Origin: Paenibacillus sediminis
GTDB lineage: Bacteria; Bacillota; Bacilli; Paenibacillales; Paenibacillaceae
DNA: 57,209 nucleotides
NCBI RefSeq assembly: GCF_017873765.1
Contig: NZ_JAGGKP010000016.1
Span: forward strand, 1-57,209
Direction of reading: 5' to 3'
How positions within the stretch are numbered: the first letter of the stretch is position 1; each line of letters begins with the position of its first letter. Made by a program: the position numbers and the translations under genes. Below the pieces are notes generated by a model, which saw only the letters and a list, made by a program, of their open reading frames with translations, did no database searches and was not told the DNA's origin. Shown in pieces: positions 15,290 to 24,094 of this stretch.

Positions 15290-17344
15290 ATGATCGATAT
15301 TATAAATCCACTCAATGTTTTTGTTGTTTGGCATCCTTTCTTTACAGAGGGGGAAATATATGCAAATTCCTTTTTCTCATATTATAACCACGATATTAAT
15401 GATCCACTGTCACGAGGTATTGGGATTCCTGTATATTATAGAACGGGTGAAAATCCTCACGAAATAGACCTAGGGGATGCTGAATACAATGCAATAATAT
15501 TGCTTATAAATGACGAGATGGTCATAAGCGATCATTGGGTAAAATACCTTAATGAAATAATTGAAAATGCAAGTCAAACAAATGATAAAAGCATCATATT
15601 TCCAGTAGCCATTTCAAACAATGCCTTTAAACTTCCTAGTAAACTCCCTGATAAAAATTTCATAAGGTTATACGATATTGAAATAAATAAAATTGATTAC
15701 CTGATTAGTAGCACGACGCATGAGTTATGTAGGCTACTTTACAATATTGATAGAATAGCTGACGTAGTAGCTTTAAAGCAAAGCCCACCTCCATTAAAAT
15801 TATTTATCAGCCATGCAAAAGAAGACGGTGTTGATGTGGCTAAAAAACTGAGTGATCATATTCAAAGTCAAACAGCTTTGAAAACATTTTTTGATGCAAA
15901 CGATATTGCAATAGGGTATGATTTCACACAAGAAATTGAAGAGAATATCCGAGACTCTGTCTTACTTGTTGTACATTCTGATAAGTATTCTTCAAGAGAA
16001 TGGTGCAGAAGAGAGGTTTTAATCGCTAAAAGGAATAACCGACCGATTATAGTAGTAAATTTGTTTGATGAAGGTGAAGATCGAAGTTTCCCTTATATGG
16101 CGAATCTTAGGACAATAAGATTTAACAGATCCATAACTGAATCTGTTATGTTTGAGAAAATAATTTTACTTACACTCAAGGAGACATTGCGATTCAAGTA
16201 TCACTATATGTTTGTTCTCTATTTAACGAAAAAATTTACTATAGAAGTAGAAAAGGATGCAATCTTGTCACACCCGCCAGAACTTTTATCATTACTCCAG
16301 ATAACTGAAAAAGGCAACAAATTAGCCATTTACCCCGATCCCCCCCTAAGTGAAGAAGAGTTGGAAATAATCATTAGAGCAAAGGGTGATGTTCAATTTA
16401 TCACACCAACTTTTATTCCAATATTAAAAAAAATTGATGAGTACAAAATTCATGAATTTACGTTTCTAGATGGTCTTAATGTCGGTTTATCTATATCAGA
16501 AAGCCAAAATATAAAAGACTTGGGATTTGAACATATTCATTTACAGGACACGTTAGTTGAATTTACAAGATACCTTTTAGTTAGTGGGGCATCTCTGTCT
16601 TATGGGGGGGGAATAACATACGATCCCAAATTCAATTTTGCACAAATATTATTTGATTTGGCAAGAGGCTATCAGAAGGAGAAAATACGACCATCTGATA
16701 AGATAACCAATTTTGTAGCTTATCCTATATACACCCAAATCAGTTCGGGATTGCGTGCTCAACTAAACGATATAGCTAGGTTTGTTGAAGTTCCACCGCC
16801 TAATAATTTAGGTGGGGATCATAATAAAATATTCAGAGCTGAAACGGTAGAAGACCTATTTGTATGGGCTAAAAGCCTAAGTGAAATGCGGAGGATAATG
16901 GATCATCATATTGACGCTAGAATAATTCTAGGTGGGAAGATAACTGGTTTCAAAGGTAGTTACCCTGGAATAGTCGAAGAAGCCTACCTAGCATTAAAAA
17001 GTAAGAGACCCGTTTACTTGATTGGCTCAATGGGCGGTGCATCTAAAGTTATAATTGATTGCATACTAGGAAGTCATCCTGAGGAACTATCTGAAAAATA
17101 TCAATTTATGAATCCTCAGTATAAAGAGTTTTATTCCAAATATAATGAATTAGCTGAGCTGAATGGAACAGAAACATTGAGTTATAAAAGAGTGGTCGAT
17201 TTTTTTAATCAACAAGGTATTGCAGGATTAAACAACGGGTTAAATGAAGATGAGAATAGAAGGCTGTTTTATACAAAAAACTCAATTGAGATGATAAGTT
17301 TGGTACTAAAAGGGTTGATGTCCATTCAAAATATAAATAAGTAA
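15290..17344 (+). CDS. TIR-SLOG protein, probable Thoeris-like effector
   Basis: A 684-residue protein. Residues 1-155 look like a degenerate TIR/flavodoxin-type domain ('NVFVVWHPFFTEGEIYANSF', 'AIILLINDEMVISDHW'). Residues 168-300 are a TIR domain ('LKLFISHAKEDG', 'FFDANDIAIGYDF', 'SREWCRREVLIA' with the usual catalytic Glu at 242). The C-terminal part (about 440-650) has SLOG/TPALS features: 'SGASLSYGGGITYD', 'RIILGGKITGFKGSYPGIVE' and 'KRPVYLIGSMGGAS'. SLOG domains bind nucleotide signals and the type I Thoeris effector ThsA carries one after a SIR2 domain. I infer that SLOG senses the ThsB product and the TIR domain degrades NAD. ATG 15290 has GGGAGG nine bases upstream. Confidence 0.82.
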   Translation: MIDIINPLNVFVVWHPFFTEGEIYANSFFSYYNHDINDPLSRGIGIPVYYRTGENPHEIDLGDAEYNAIILLINDEMVISDHWVKYLNEIIENASQTNDKSIIFPVAISNNAFKLPSKLPDKNFIRLYDIEINKIDYLISSTTHELCRLLYNIDRIADVVALKQSPPPLKLFISHAKEDGVDVAKKLSDHIQSQTALKTFFDANDIAIGYDFTQEIEENIRDSVLLVVHSDKYSSREWCRREVLIAKRNNRPIIVVNLFDEGEDRSFPYMANLRTIRFNRSITESVMFEKIILLTLKETLRFKYHYMFVLYLTKKFTIEVEKDAILSHPPELLSLLQITEKGNKLAIYPDPPLSEEELEIIIRAKGDVQFITPTFIPILKKIDEYKIHEFTFLDGLNVGLSISESQNIKDLGFEHIHLQDTLVEFTRYLLVSGASLSYGGGITYDPKFNFAQILFDLARGYQKEKIRPSDKITNFVAYPIYTQISSGLRAQLNDIARFVEVPPPNNLGGDHNKIFRAETVEDLFVWAKSLSEMRRIMDHHIDARIILGGKITGFKGSYPGIVEEAYLALKSKRPVYLIGSMGGASKVIIDCILGSHPEELSEKYQFMNPQYKEFYSKYNELAELNGTETLSYKRVVDFFNQQGIAGLNNGLNEDENRRLFYTKNSIEMISLVLKGLMSIQNINK

Positions 17345-17463
17345 TTTTAATGATTTGTATTCGAGGAGTAGGAAAGCATTTTTCCAACTCAGGTATATTG
17401 CCGTAAAATATTGAAAGAGTCGCTTCCCCTTAACAACTATTTCCTACAATGTGCATTCCTGTT

Positions 17464-17522
17464 AAAGTTTTCCACTGATCCACAAAGTCTACCACTAAGC
17501 AAATAAAGTTTCCCACTGAGCC
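17464..17522 (+). repeat. Three ~20 bp direct repeats resembling TnsB sites
   Basis: AAAGTTTTCCACTGATCCAC, AAAGTCTACCACTAAGCAAA and AAAGTTTCCCACTGAGCCGA start at 17464, 17484 and 17505. Consensus AAAGTYTWCCACTRAKC shares the AAAGT-CT---ACTGA skeleton and the spacing of E. coli Tn7 right-end sites. They differ from the sites at 13735 and 57115, so they may belong to a second, decayed element. Confidence 0.5.
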
Positions 17523-17566
17523 GAGCGAAATCTCAGGTTTTCCCCTAATTTTCGCTCGGCTTTATC
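17519..17566 (+). terminator. Hairpin terminator
   Basis: GCCGAGCGAAA (17520-17530) pairs with TTTCGCTCGGC (17550-17560), followed by TTTAT. It could end transcription from the TIR-SLOG gene 170 bases upstream. Confidence 0.75.
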
Positions 17567-18048
17567 TTATCTTCCGCTTCCAAATCGCCATTTCCTCATT
17601 CCATTCCTCTCACCAAATTCTCAAAGGGTAATAAATTTTAAATACTGCAATACTCAATTTTGATCAATTGAATATTGAGGAAACCGATATAAGTGTAATA
17701 ATCCATTTAAAATGTTATGAGTCTCGTTCGTTTTCGGTGCTTTGGAAAGAAAGTCAAAGCTCCAGCTATTTTAAATCATGTATACAATCTCTGTCCCTGT
17801 CGATGCGGCGATAGATACTCTATAATGTAGTAACAGCTTCCAAGCATTATAAAATGTCTTCTGAACGAACTGAACTGGTTTCGAAAATTATACAGGCAAA
17901 AAGAGAAATACATTTAGGGATATAGGAAGAGGCAAAGATGGGTTCGAGTTGAATCGACATTGATGATCATCGCTTCCTTAGTGTTTATAACACTGAAACG
18001 TTATTGGTAGTATTTCGTATTAGTGAACAAGTTGAGGAGGGATGCAGT

Positions 18049-18834
18049 TTGAGTATCAACACATATCAGAAGGAGTCGGACCTTGAGTTTCATTTAAGAG
18101 CGGCATATTATGAATGCTGGAATCGATTGATTGCGGCAATTGAACAATTAGCTCCCCAGGACATAGAGCAGTTGTCTAATCCGTTTTTGGTCAAAGCATT
18201 GCCAGCATATAGGAAGGCTAAAAGAAAAGTGCTGTTTGTAGGTCAAGAGACGAATGGTTGGGATTCGTTTAAATTAACCTTAGATATCTTCAAGCATCGA
18301 GATGAAGAAGTGCGGCGGGAGAATGCTGTTGATTTTTTGCAATGGATGTACGAAGATCTTCGACATCAACGCAAATATGATCACACCCCGTTTTGGAAAG
18401 GAATGCGGAGGTTGTATCAGGCTATTTCGCCTGGAGAGGGTGACGACGGCTTTTTACATACGGAATTAGTTCGGTTTGATTATGCGAATAAGAGACCGCC
18501 GCACGAAATTGAAAACTTGCTTCAGCAAGAATATAATGTCTTGCATATGGAAATATCAGCTCTATCTCCTGAAATTGTCGTATTCTTTACTGGTCCTGAT
18601 TACGATGATCGATTGAGCGCAACCTTCCATCGTGTCGGCGGATTGGGCAAGCCTTTAAGCTTTGAACCCGTAAAGGATTTCAAAGCAAATGTGCTTTCAC
18701 GGGTTGTCCATTCAAACTTGCCATATCATACATATCGTACTTATCATCCAAATTATTCGTTGCACTACAATGAACACACTGTGTTTAAGCCGATTGAAGA
18801 TACTTTGAGTGAGTTGATTAATAGAACGAGATAG
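18049..18834 (+). CDS. Uracil-DNA-glycosylase-like fold protein, function unknown
   Basis: A 261-residue protein. The segment 'RKVLFVGQETNGWDSFKLTL' resembles motif A of the uracil-DNA glycosylase superfamily (GQxP/T-N-W) and 'RTYHPNYSLHYNEH' near the C-terminus lies where the UDG motif B loop is found. Such divergent UDG-like proteins are common in mobile elements. No catalytic activity can be claimed. TTG 18049 is chosen as start because GGAGGG lies about eight bases upstream; an in-frame GTG at 18004 lacks a ribosome site. The gene that follows starts 19 bases later and is probably co-transcribed. Confidence 0.65.
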   Translation: MSINTYQKESDLEFHLRAAYYECWNRLIAAIEQLAPQDIEQLSNPFLVKALPAYRKAKRKVLFVGQETNGWDSFKLTLDIFKHRDEEVRRENAVDFLQWMYEDLRHQRKYDHTPFWKGMRRLYQAISPGEGDDGFLHTELVRFDYANKRPPHEIENLLQQEYNVLHMEISALSPEIVVFFTGPDYDDRLSATFHRVGGLGKPLSFEPVKDFKANVLSRVVHSNLPYHTYRTYHPNYSLHYNEHTVFKPIEDTLSELINRTR

Positions 18835-18853
18835 CATTGAGGTGATTGCTACG

Positions 18854-19153
18854 ATGAGAAGCGAAATATTCGAAGTAAGCATTTCAATGCAGTATAAAGA
18901 GATTAACTGGATTGCGAAGCCGTTCAAATATTATTTTGACCCTTTGAATACATACTCTATTTCCATACAACTCGAACAAATTCCAACCGAGAGAGTTGAA
19001 CGGATAAAGGTCGATTTGAATGATCAAATGATGAGCGGCAAAGAAATATACAAATGGTTAAATGATATGAAGAAAAAATTGGTTCAGTCGAATGTAGAGG
19101 GAGTTGTATATATTTACTTTAAAGCTAAATTTATTAACGGTCCAATTTATTGA
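18854..19153 (+). CDS. Small protein of unknown function
   Basis: A 99-residue protein with mixed charged and aromatic residues, 'EINWIAKPFKYYFDPLNTYS' near the N-terminus and a C-terminal 'VEGVVYIYFKAKFINGPIY' strand region. No family is recognised and no membrane segment is seen. ATG 18854 has GAGGTGAT upstream. It follows the UDG-like gene by 19 bases on the same strand, so they likely form a two-gene unit. Confidence 0.6.
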   Translation: MRSEIFEVSISMQYKEINWIAKPFKYYFDPLNTYSISIQLEQIPTERVERIKVDLNDQMMSGKEIYKWLNDMKKKLVQSNVEGVVYIYFKAKFINGPIY

Positions 19154-19207
19154 AACATCGCAAGCTGAACTGAATTTAGGTAATCACTCCTGCTCCACTG
19201 GGCTATA

Positions 19208-19612
19208 TCATTTTCTATTCTTTCTCATGTCGTTGAGGGTATCCTCAACGACACTTCTTTCAGCATTCAGGGATACCATCTCTGATGGTGAAAGAATTTG
19301 TTTTCGTTTGTGCTCATAGATTTCGATTTTTTGTTTAAGTTCAATGTTTATTGAATTTCTTTCTTTAGGTGATAACAATATAGGTTTTAGCCCTTCTTTT
19401 CCTAGAAGGATTTGCATTAATACTTTCTCTTTGTACTTTTCTTGCATCTCTGGTGGTCGTTTAGTTCGTAACATTTGATTAAAAGATGCTATTTTATAAA
19501 TGTGTAAGTATCTCCCTTCCTTCAACCTTGGTCTCATAATATCAAAGTGTACGATAAATAACATGTATCGTACAAGTGATTCAAAAGATATATTGAGACG
19601 TCTTTCGTGCAC
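19208..19612 (-). CDS. Doubtful basic protein
   Basis: A 134-codon frame starting at GTG 19612. The product is basic and helix-rich ('SFNQMLRTKRPPEMQEKYKE', 'LSPKERNSINIELKQKIEIY'), plausible as protein but with no recognised family. No ribosome site precedes the start, and a GTCGTTGAGG/CCTCAACGAC hairpin (19228-19252) lies inside its 3' end. It may be a real but decayed gene. Confidence 0.35.
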   Translation of the reverse strand: MHERRLNISFESLVRYMLFIVHFDIMRPRLKEGRYLHIYKIASFNQMLRTKRPPEMQEKYKEKVLMQILLGKEGLKPILLSPKERNSINIELKQKIEIYEHKRKQILSPSEMVSLNAERSVVEDTLNDMRKNRK

Positions 19613-20239
19613 GAAAAACGTATTTCGATCGCTCTTAAAAACTGTAACTGTTAATCTACCTTTTTATATGGCGAGGAGTGCGTGATTTAAAGAAGTAGAT
19701 AAAGTGCGTGGGTTGTGTAAAAGTATCGCCCGTATTCGTGTAATTTGTGTCAAATAGTTAGTCAAAATTAGAGTTTTTACATGTGATTGTGCGTAAGTTG
19801 TGTAAAAAGCAAAACAGAAAACTTATATCTTTACATAACTCACGCACTTTTCAATGAATACTTATTACAGAAAGATAACCTTTTACGAATTCCGTGTACT
19901 AGTCAACACGGTCATAATCATGACCACGACCACGAAAGAGTATTTCACTCAGGAGTTTATATGGAAGAAACAGGTGCAAAGACAGGGGGATAGGTGAGGA
20001 CTATCCTACCTCTTGTGGCTAAAATGAATACCGTTCATATACGTTAGTTCTAAATGAATACCGATTATGGATGTAATCACTCTATAATTATTCCGTGGTT
20101 AGACATTGGTTACAGTTGTAAAAAACCATACTGTAAAATAATATGCTATGATCTCAATAAGAGATTTTCGTATTCAAAGGTGATGGTGTTTTATGAATGT
20201 AATTCGTCAATGTTATATAGAGGGGTGAACGATTGGTTG
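19613..20239. other. Gene-free stretch with paired inverted repeats
   Basis: No supported gene. GTGCGTGGGTTGTGTAAAAG (19704-19723) and GTGCGTAAGTTGTGTAAAAA (19789-19808) are direct repeats. TTTACATAACTCACGCAC (19830-19847) is an inverted copy. Two AAATGAATACCG words lie near 20023 and 20055. These could be protein-binding sites or recombination remnants. Confidence 0.5.
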
Positions 20240-20926
20240 ATGAACAAAGAAGACTTCGTTATTTGGCTGAGAAATAATCGATCCATAAAAGAATATTCGA
20301 TTAATAGATATGCAAATGCAATACCCACCATTTCTTCAGAAATGAAGGACTATGGGATAAATGAGACGGATTTGTTTGAAATTACAGATACAATGTTAAT
20401 TGATAAGATTCTCTTGCATCCTGAGTTTTTGAAAAGAGATAAAAAAGGAAATCGGATGTACAGTTCAGCATTGAAACACTTAAAGACGTACATAGAGCAA
20501 ATTCGTGATGAGAAATCTAAGCCACAAGATGTGACTCTGGCTGAGGATGCACCATCTGAAGAACAAAATGATAGAGGTGATTTGGAGTACGAAGAAGGAA
20601 AGGAATTGCTTCGATTACATAAAGTTCGAGAACGTGATCCAAAGCTCATTAAAGATGCGAAGAAGCGATTTATAAAGTTACATGGGGAGTTGTTCTGTGA
20701 AGCATGTGGAATCAACTTCGAAAAGGTTTACGGTGAGCGAGGGAAGGACTTCATTGAAGGACATCATAAGAAACCAGTTTCCGAGATGAGGGAAGGGGAA
20801 AAAACGAAAGTCGAGGACATCGGTATGCTTTGCTCCAACTGTCATCGTATGATCCATCGGATTCCAATGATCAGTATTGAGGAACTGAAGAAGAGTATTA
20901 AATTGAATTGGGCTGGGAGTTTTTAA
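20240..20926 (+). CDS. HNH endonuclease (McrA-like)
   Basis: A 228-residue protein. The C-terminal domain is an HNH nuclease: 'FCEACGINFEKVYG', 'DFIEGHHKKPVSEM' with the catalytic His pair, and 'VEDIGMLCSNCHRMIHR' with the second zinc-binding CxxC. The N-terminal part (about 1-100, 'DFVIWLRNNRSIKEYSINRY') reads like a SAM-like or integrase-type N-terminal helical domain. Related HNH proteins act as modification-dependent restriction enzymes, the likely role here. ATG 20240 follows AGAGGGGTGA; upstream in-frame codons lack this support. A broken small gene follows 14 bases downstream. Confidence 0.85.
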   Translation: MNKEDFVIWLRNNRSIKEYSINRYANAIPTISSEMKDYGINETDLFEITDTMLIDKILLHPEFLKRDKKGNRMYSSALKHLKTYIEQIRDEKSKPQDVTLAEDAPSEEQNDRGDLEYEEGKELLRLHKVRERDPKLIKDAKKRFIKLHGELFCEACGINFEKVYGERGKDFIEGHHKKPVSEMREGEKTKVEDIGMLCSNCHRMIHRIPMISIEELKKSIKLNWAGSF

Positions 20927-20940
20927 TAGGGCGGATGCTA

Positions 20941-21216
20941 ATGGAAGAGACATTGCGTGTTACACGACTTGAGCTAGAAAAGATAACCCAAACGAGAAAT
21001 TTTAGAATTGAATACAATGGTTGATAAATCGAAGAGGCACTAGGATATGTAGCAACAAAAGACGAAGTGCAGGCGTCGTATCTTATTGGACCAAACGGTA
21101 AGGAGAATAGATGGGGCAATCCTTCCATTGTTGAATTGATCGATAAATATATTGATTACAAAGTTCCAGGTAATCGTAAGGATACAGTGATAGTCAGAAT
21201 GAGTAATGGTCTGTAA
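20941..21216 (+). pseudogene. Small gene interrupted by two in-frame stops
   Basis: From ATG 20941 one frame reads 'METLRVTRLELEKI...FRIEYNG', then TGA TAA, then continues in the same frame as 'IEEALGYVATKDEVQASYLI' to 'VIVRMSNGL' and a TAA at 21214. The uninterrupted product would be about 91 residues. Both halves have protein-like composition, which suggests a recently inactivated gene. No family is recognised. Confidence 0.55.
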
Positions 21217-21288
21217 AAATTTCCTTGTCGGATCATGCCCAATGCAGTATATTATGAATAAATATATATTGATCGGATTGCGGAAGCA

Positions 21289-21331
21289 CCGCAGACTAAA
21301 ACCTTAACGGGTTAGGTCTGCGGTTTTTTTG
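21289..21331 (+). terminator. Rho-independent terminator
   Basis: CCGCAGAC ... GTCTGCGG stem with an inner AACC/GGTT pairing, then seven T. It ends the HNH region. Confidence 0.92.
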
Positions 21332-21361
21332 CATTTCCGATACAAATTGGAGGATGAAATT

Positions 21362-21628
21362 ATGAAATGCTGTACGTTTTGCTCCAAGGAAGTTGAGATG
21401 TTGTTCAATCACATGACCAATGACGTAGGGGCACTATGCCTAGAATGTTACATGAAATTGCAGGGTTCCTGTGCGGTCTGTAGCGAGGGTTTTTTGCCAG
21501 AGTCAGTTCAGGAAGGGGTTAAGTATAGGGTTAAGGCGAAATTCGTTGGAATGGGCGATAAGAATATTGTTGTATGCGATTGCTGTTATTCAGAGATTCA
21601 GCGAAGGTTCCCAGAGATGATATTGTGA
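21362..21628 (+). CDS. Small cysteine-rich (zinc-ribbon) protein
   Basis: An 88-residue protein with four CxxC-type pairs: 'CCTFC', 'CLEC', 'CAVC' and 'CDCC', compatible with two zinc-binding knuckles. No catalytic motif is seen. ATG 21362 has GGAGGATGAAATT upstream. It stands alone between two terminator-like hairpins. Function unknown. Confidence 0.7.
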   Translation: MKCCTFCSKEVEMLFNHMTNDVGALCLECYMKLQGSCAVCSEGFLPESVQEGVKYRVKAKFVGMGDKNIVVCDCCYSEIQRRFPEMIL

Positions 21629-22196
21629 TAGGAAAGAGGGGTGATGTTTTAGAAAGGTCCATCTGATCAAGGGATGAAAAACATTGGTGGAATTGGAATT
21701 CAATCTGAACAATGTATTTACCTGCAAAACGATTATTAGTATTTTGAGTCAACATGGTAGGGAAAAACGGTAGTTGATGAGAAATACAGATCAATAGTTG
21801 ATATAAGCAGGAGTTGTTGGTATAGTAAGATTGAAGTCTTCCGTTTCCCGTGGTTGACGTTTTGAGAATATTGCCCATTTGTAAGTTATTTCAATACCGA
21901 AACGGAAGTATAGCAGATAAATTATAATCCAACCAAAATTGGGGGATTCAAAAATGTGTATAATTAGATATGAATCCAACAGAATATTTTTAAAAATCCT
22001 GTCGGCCACTAGGCTCGACGGGATTTTTTTTATTGCCTAAAGTCATTATTCACAAGGCTTTTGCCTATAGTTGAAGTAGCGATTTAATGCTGTAAATGAA
22101 CCTATAAAGCGTTTAAACCGCAGTCTTTTAATGAAATCAAGTCAGACTGCCTCAGGGTGATAGAAAATTATTGAACAATTAAGAGGGTGAGTATCA
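21629..22196 (+). other. Gene-free stretch ending in a terminator-like hairpin
   Basis: No supported gene. A hairpin at 21992-22030 pairs AAAATCC-T-GTCG with CGAC-GGGATTTT and ends in eight T. The sequence before it shows no frame with a ribosome site and may be decayed coding DNA. Confidence 0.55.
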
Positions 22197-22622
22197 ATGG
22201 CTTTTGAACAAAAAAAGTTCAATATTAGTAGCTGGATGATTATTGAGTCAGAACTGAAAATCTTAGTTGTTGAAAGTGGATCGCCCGAAATCTATGATCA
22301 AATGATTGATGAATTGTGGAGACTTATCCCGATTCAAGCACGGAACCACGAAGTATGCGTCGGAGATGAGTGCGGGGAGATAATGCTACACTATCGGTAC
22401 TGTTCAGGAACTTTTATGATGGCCTATTCTATTAATGCTAATAAAAGTATTGACTTCGATTTGTGTTTACTGGATGGGGAACTGAGTGTATACCTACATA
22501 CATTTGATGTTAAAAAAGATAAAACGCTAAAGTATTTTTTACCTGGAGTCCAAAGGTGTTCCATAAGACTTGTATGGAAAGATCGAGTGATAGATATAAA
22601 AAACATGTCGTTAATGAGTTGA
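22197..22622 (+). CDS. Hypothetical protein
   Basis: A 141-residue soluble protein with no recognised domain. It has an acidic middle ('EVCVGDECGEIMLHYRYC') and a basic C-terminal strand region ('RCSIRLVWKDRVIDIKNM'). ATG 22197 has GAGGGTGAG nine bases upstream. The next gene starts 44 bases later on the same strand. Confidence 0.6.
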   Translation: MAFEQKKFNISSWMIIESELKILVVESGSPEIYDQMIDELWRLIPIQARNHEVCVGDECGEIMLHYRYCSGTFMMAYSINANKSIDFDLCLLDGELSVYLHTFDVKKDKTLKYFLPGVQRCSIRLVWKDRVIDIKNMSLMS

Positions 22623-22666
22623 AGCGATCCGAAATGCAAACTTAGACCTGTAGGGGGGATTAAGAA

Positions 22667-23107
22667 ATGATTAAGAAAAAGCTCAAAAAAGGCATAGAAG
22701 CTTTGTTACCCACTTTTGATGAAATGCTGTCGATCAATGAAGCGGCGGAAGAATTGGGTGTAAGCGAACAACGCATTCATCAATATATCGAGCGAGGTCT
22801 AAACGCAGTTGATGATAATGGGGTTGTACAAGTTCCACGATCAATTTTAGAAGAGTGGAAAGATCCGACTTTTGCATTTGAAATGCAATGGATTCATCAA
22901 AATAAGCAACTTCAAAATCGAATTTTAGAAGTGAAGTTAGAATATATAAATAAGCAAATTGCCTCATTTGAAGAGGAATATCAAGGTACTTTCTATCAGT
23001 TAACCCGTCATCTTAGTGAAAGCGATATAGATGGATTGGATGAAGCGGTAGACTTTTTCGATTGGAGAGACTTTGAAGAGCAGAAAAAAAGATTACTACC
23101 CAATTGA
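22667..23107 (+). CDS. HTH (MerR/excisionase-like) protein with coiled-coil tail
   Basis: A 146-residue protein. Residues 20-65 form a MerR/excisionase-type winged helix: 'LSINEAAEELGVSEQRIHQY', 'IERGLNAVDDNGVVQVPRS'. A long charged helix (about 75-110) and an acidic C-terminus follow. It probably binds DNA, perhaps as a regulator of this gene group. ATG 22667 has TAGGGGGGA upstream. Confidence 0.7.
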   Translation: MIKKKLKKGIEALLPTFDEMLSINEAAEELGVSEQRIHQYIERGLNAVDDNGVVQVPRSILEEWKDPTFAFEMQWIHQNKQLQNRILEVKLEYINKQIASFEEEYQGTFYQLTRHLSESDIDGLDEAVDFFDWRDFEEQKKRLLPN

Positions 23108-23124
23108 AAATGGAGTGATTTGTC

Positions 23125-23268
23125 TTGGGGTTTGATTATTGGCGATATGTTTCTGTTTTGGATCTACCAGGTTCAGATAGCAATTCGAGTGACAAGTGGT
23201 TTTTCTTTTGGCTTGGAGCAGGAGTCGTGCTTGTTATCTACATTTTATTTGAAAATAAAAAAAAATAA
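23125..23268 (+). CDS. Small single-pass membrane protein (47 residues)
   Basis: TTG 23125 has GGAGTGA nine bases upstream. The product has a short polar N-terminus, one membrane helix ('WFFFWLGAGVVLVIYILF', about 26-43) and the tail ENKKK. A similar 40-residue protein is encoded at 40233 ('YFFCLGAGVGVLIYWL', tail ENRRK), which supports both as real genes. Topology suggests a cytoplasmic lysine tail. Function unknown; toxin, holin-like or accessory roles are all possible. Confidence 0.62.
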   Translation: MGFDYWRYVSVLDLPGSDSNSSDKWFFFWLGAGVVLVIYILFENKKK

Positions 23269-23356
23269 GAAAGGTTTGTTCAATAATGATATTTTTGATA
23301 GGCGGGCTTGAAAAGCAAGAAACAGTGTTTACTTATAAAATTGAGGTGATGAGCAT

Positions 23357-24016
23357 ATGGGTAATTTGATACCTGGATGGGATCCCCAAGAAATATCATA
23401 CGAGGAGTATATAGACAGTTTTCCGAAAGATGGTGAATGGAAATATAATAATGGTGACTTGGATGTATCAGTCGAAAAGATTCGAAGACTGATACTCATG
23501 TTAATCAAACACATTGGATTGTTTAGATTCATCGAATTCCTTCCAATACCATCCAGAAATGAATTGAAAGACTTTTTTTTACGTCATCCGAAACTAAGTG
23601 AGGGTAGGAATGATCAGGAAAAATTGAAAGTGTTATCGGAACTATTTGATATTTTAAATAAAAAGAGAGGGAGACGGGGAAAGGTATTGCAACGTACTTC
23701 TCTGAAATTGAATGAAAAGGAGCATGTTTTTATACCAGACATTGTGTTTGTAGAGAAGAGCAAGGTGAACATCATTAAGGGTGATGGCATTCATGGTGTT
23801 CCAAGTTTGATTATTGAACTGTTTGAAGATCCCTCCATTACAAGTAGTGAGAAAATCGAGGATAATATGGAGATCTACAAAGGTTATGGTGTGAACGAAG
23901 TTTGGGTGGTTGACATGCTATTCACTCGAACCATATTCAAATATGCTTTAAAAAACGGTAGCTATGAGGCAATTGAAGATTCGTCTTATTTTCCAGAGCT
24001 AGTGTTTTCTTTCTAA
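23357..24016 (+). CDS. Uma2/DUF820-family PD-(D/E)XK nuclease-like protein
   Basis: A 219-residue protein. The C-terminal half matches the Uma2 (DUF820) fold: 'FIPDIVFVEKSKVNII', 'GIHGVPSLIIELFEDPS', 'KIEDNMEIYKGYGVNEVWVV' and 'LFTRTIFKYAL'. The acidic residues of 'PDIVFV' and 'IIELF' correspond to the nuclease core, though the usual lysine is not clear. The N-terminal 70 residues are an extra domain. Uma2 proteins are abundant in cyanobacteria and mobile DNA; their role is poorly known. ATG 23357 has GAGGTGATGAG upstream. Confidence 0.72.
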   Translation: MGNLIPGWDPQEISYEEYIDSFPKDGEWKYNNGDLDVSVEKIRRLILMLIKHIGLFRFIEFLPIPSRNELKDFFLRHPKLSEGRNDQEKLKVLSELFDILNKKRGRRGKVLQRTSLKLNEKEHVFIPDIVFVEKSKVNIIKGDGIHGVPSLIIELFEDPSITSSEKIEDNMEIYKGYGVNEVWVVDMLFTRTIFKYALKNGSYEAIEDSSYFPELVFSF

Positions 24017-24094
24017 TGGGAACTATCGTTTCTTCATAGCTTATTCGTAACTTGTAATGGGCTAATCAATAAAATATAGGGGAGGAATAGGTTA

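Larger units (their letters stand above)
17345..18048. other. Gene-free stretch with remnant transposon-end features
   Basis: No coding region is supported. It contains the ~20 bp repeat array at 17464, a strong hairpin at 17519, a pyrimidine-rich tail (about 17560-17630) and a 30-base near-palindrome CAATACTCAATT / AATTGAATATTG (17649-17678). The order array, hairpin, pyrimidine tract repeats that seen at 13143-13790. Confidence 0.55.

Noticed and set aside
19787..19993. Histidine-rich small protein
   Set aside because: No ribosome site, and the frame overlaps the inverted repeats. The HGHNHDHDH run alone is not evidence of a gene.
20941..21216. Selenoprotein or programmed read-through at TGA
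   Set aside because: The TGA is followed directly by TAA, so selenocysteine insertion alone would not continue the protein.
23120..23311. 63-residue protein in the frame starting at 23120
   Set aside because: The overlapping TTG-started 47-residue membrane protein has the better ribosome site and a paralogue at 40233.
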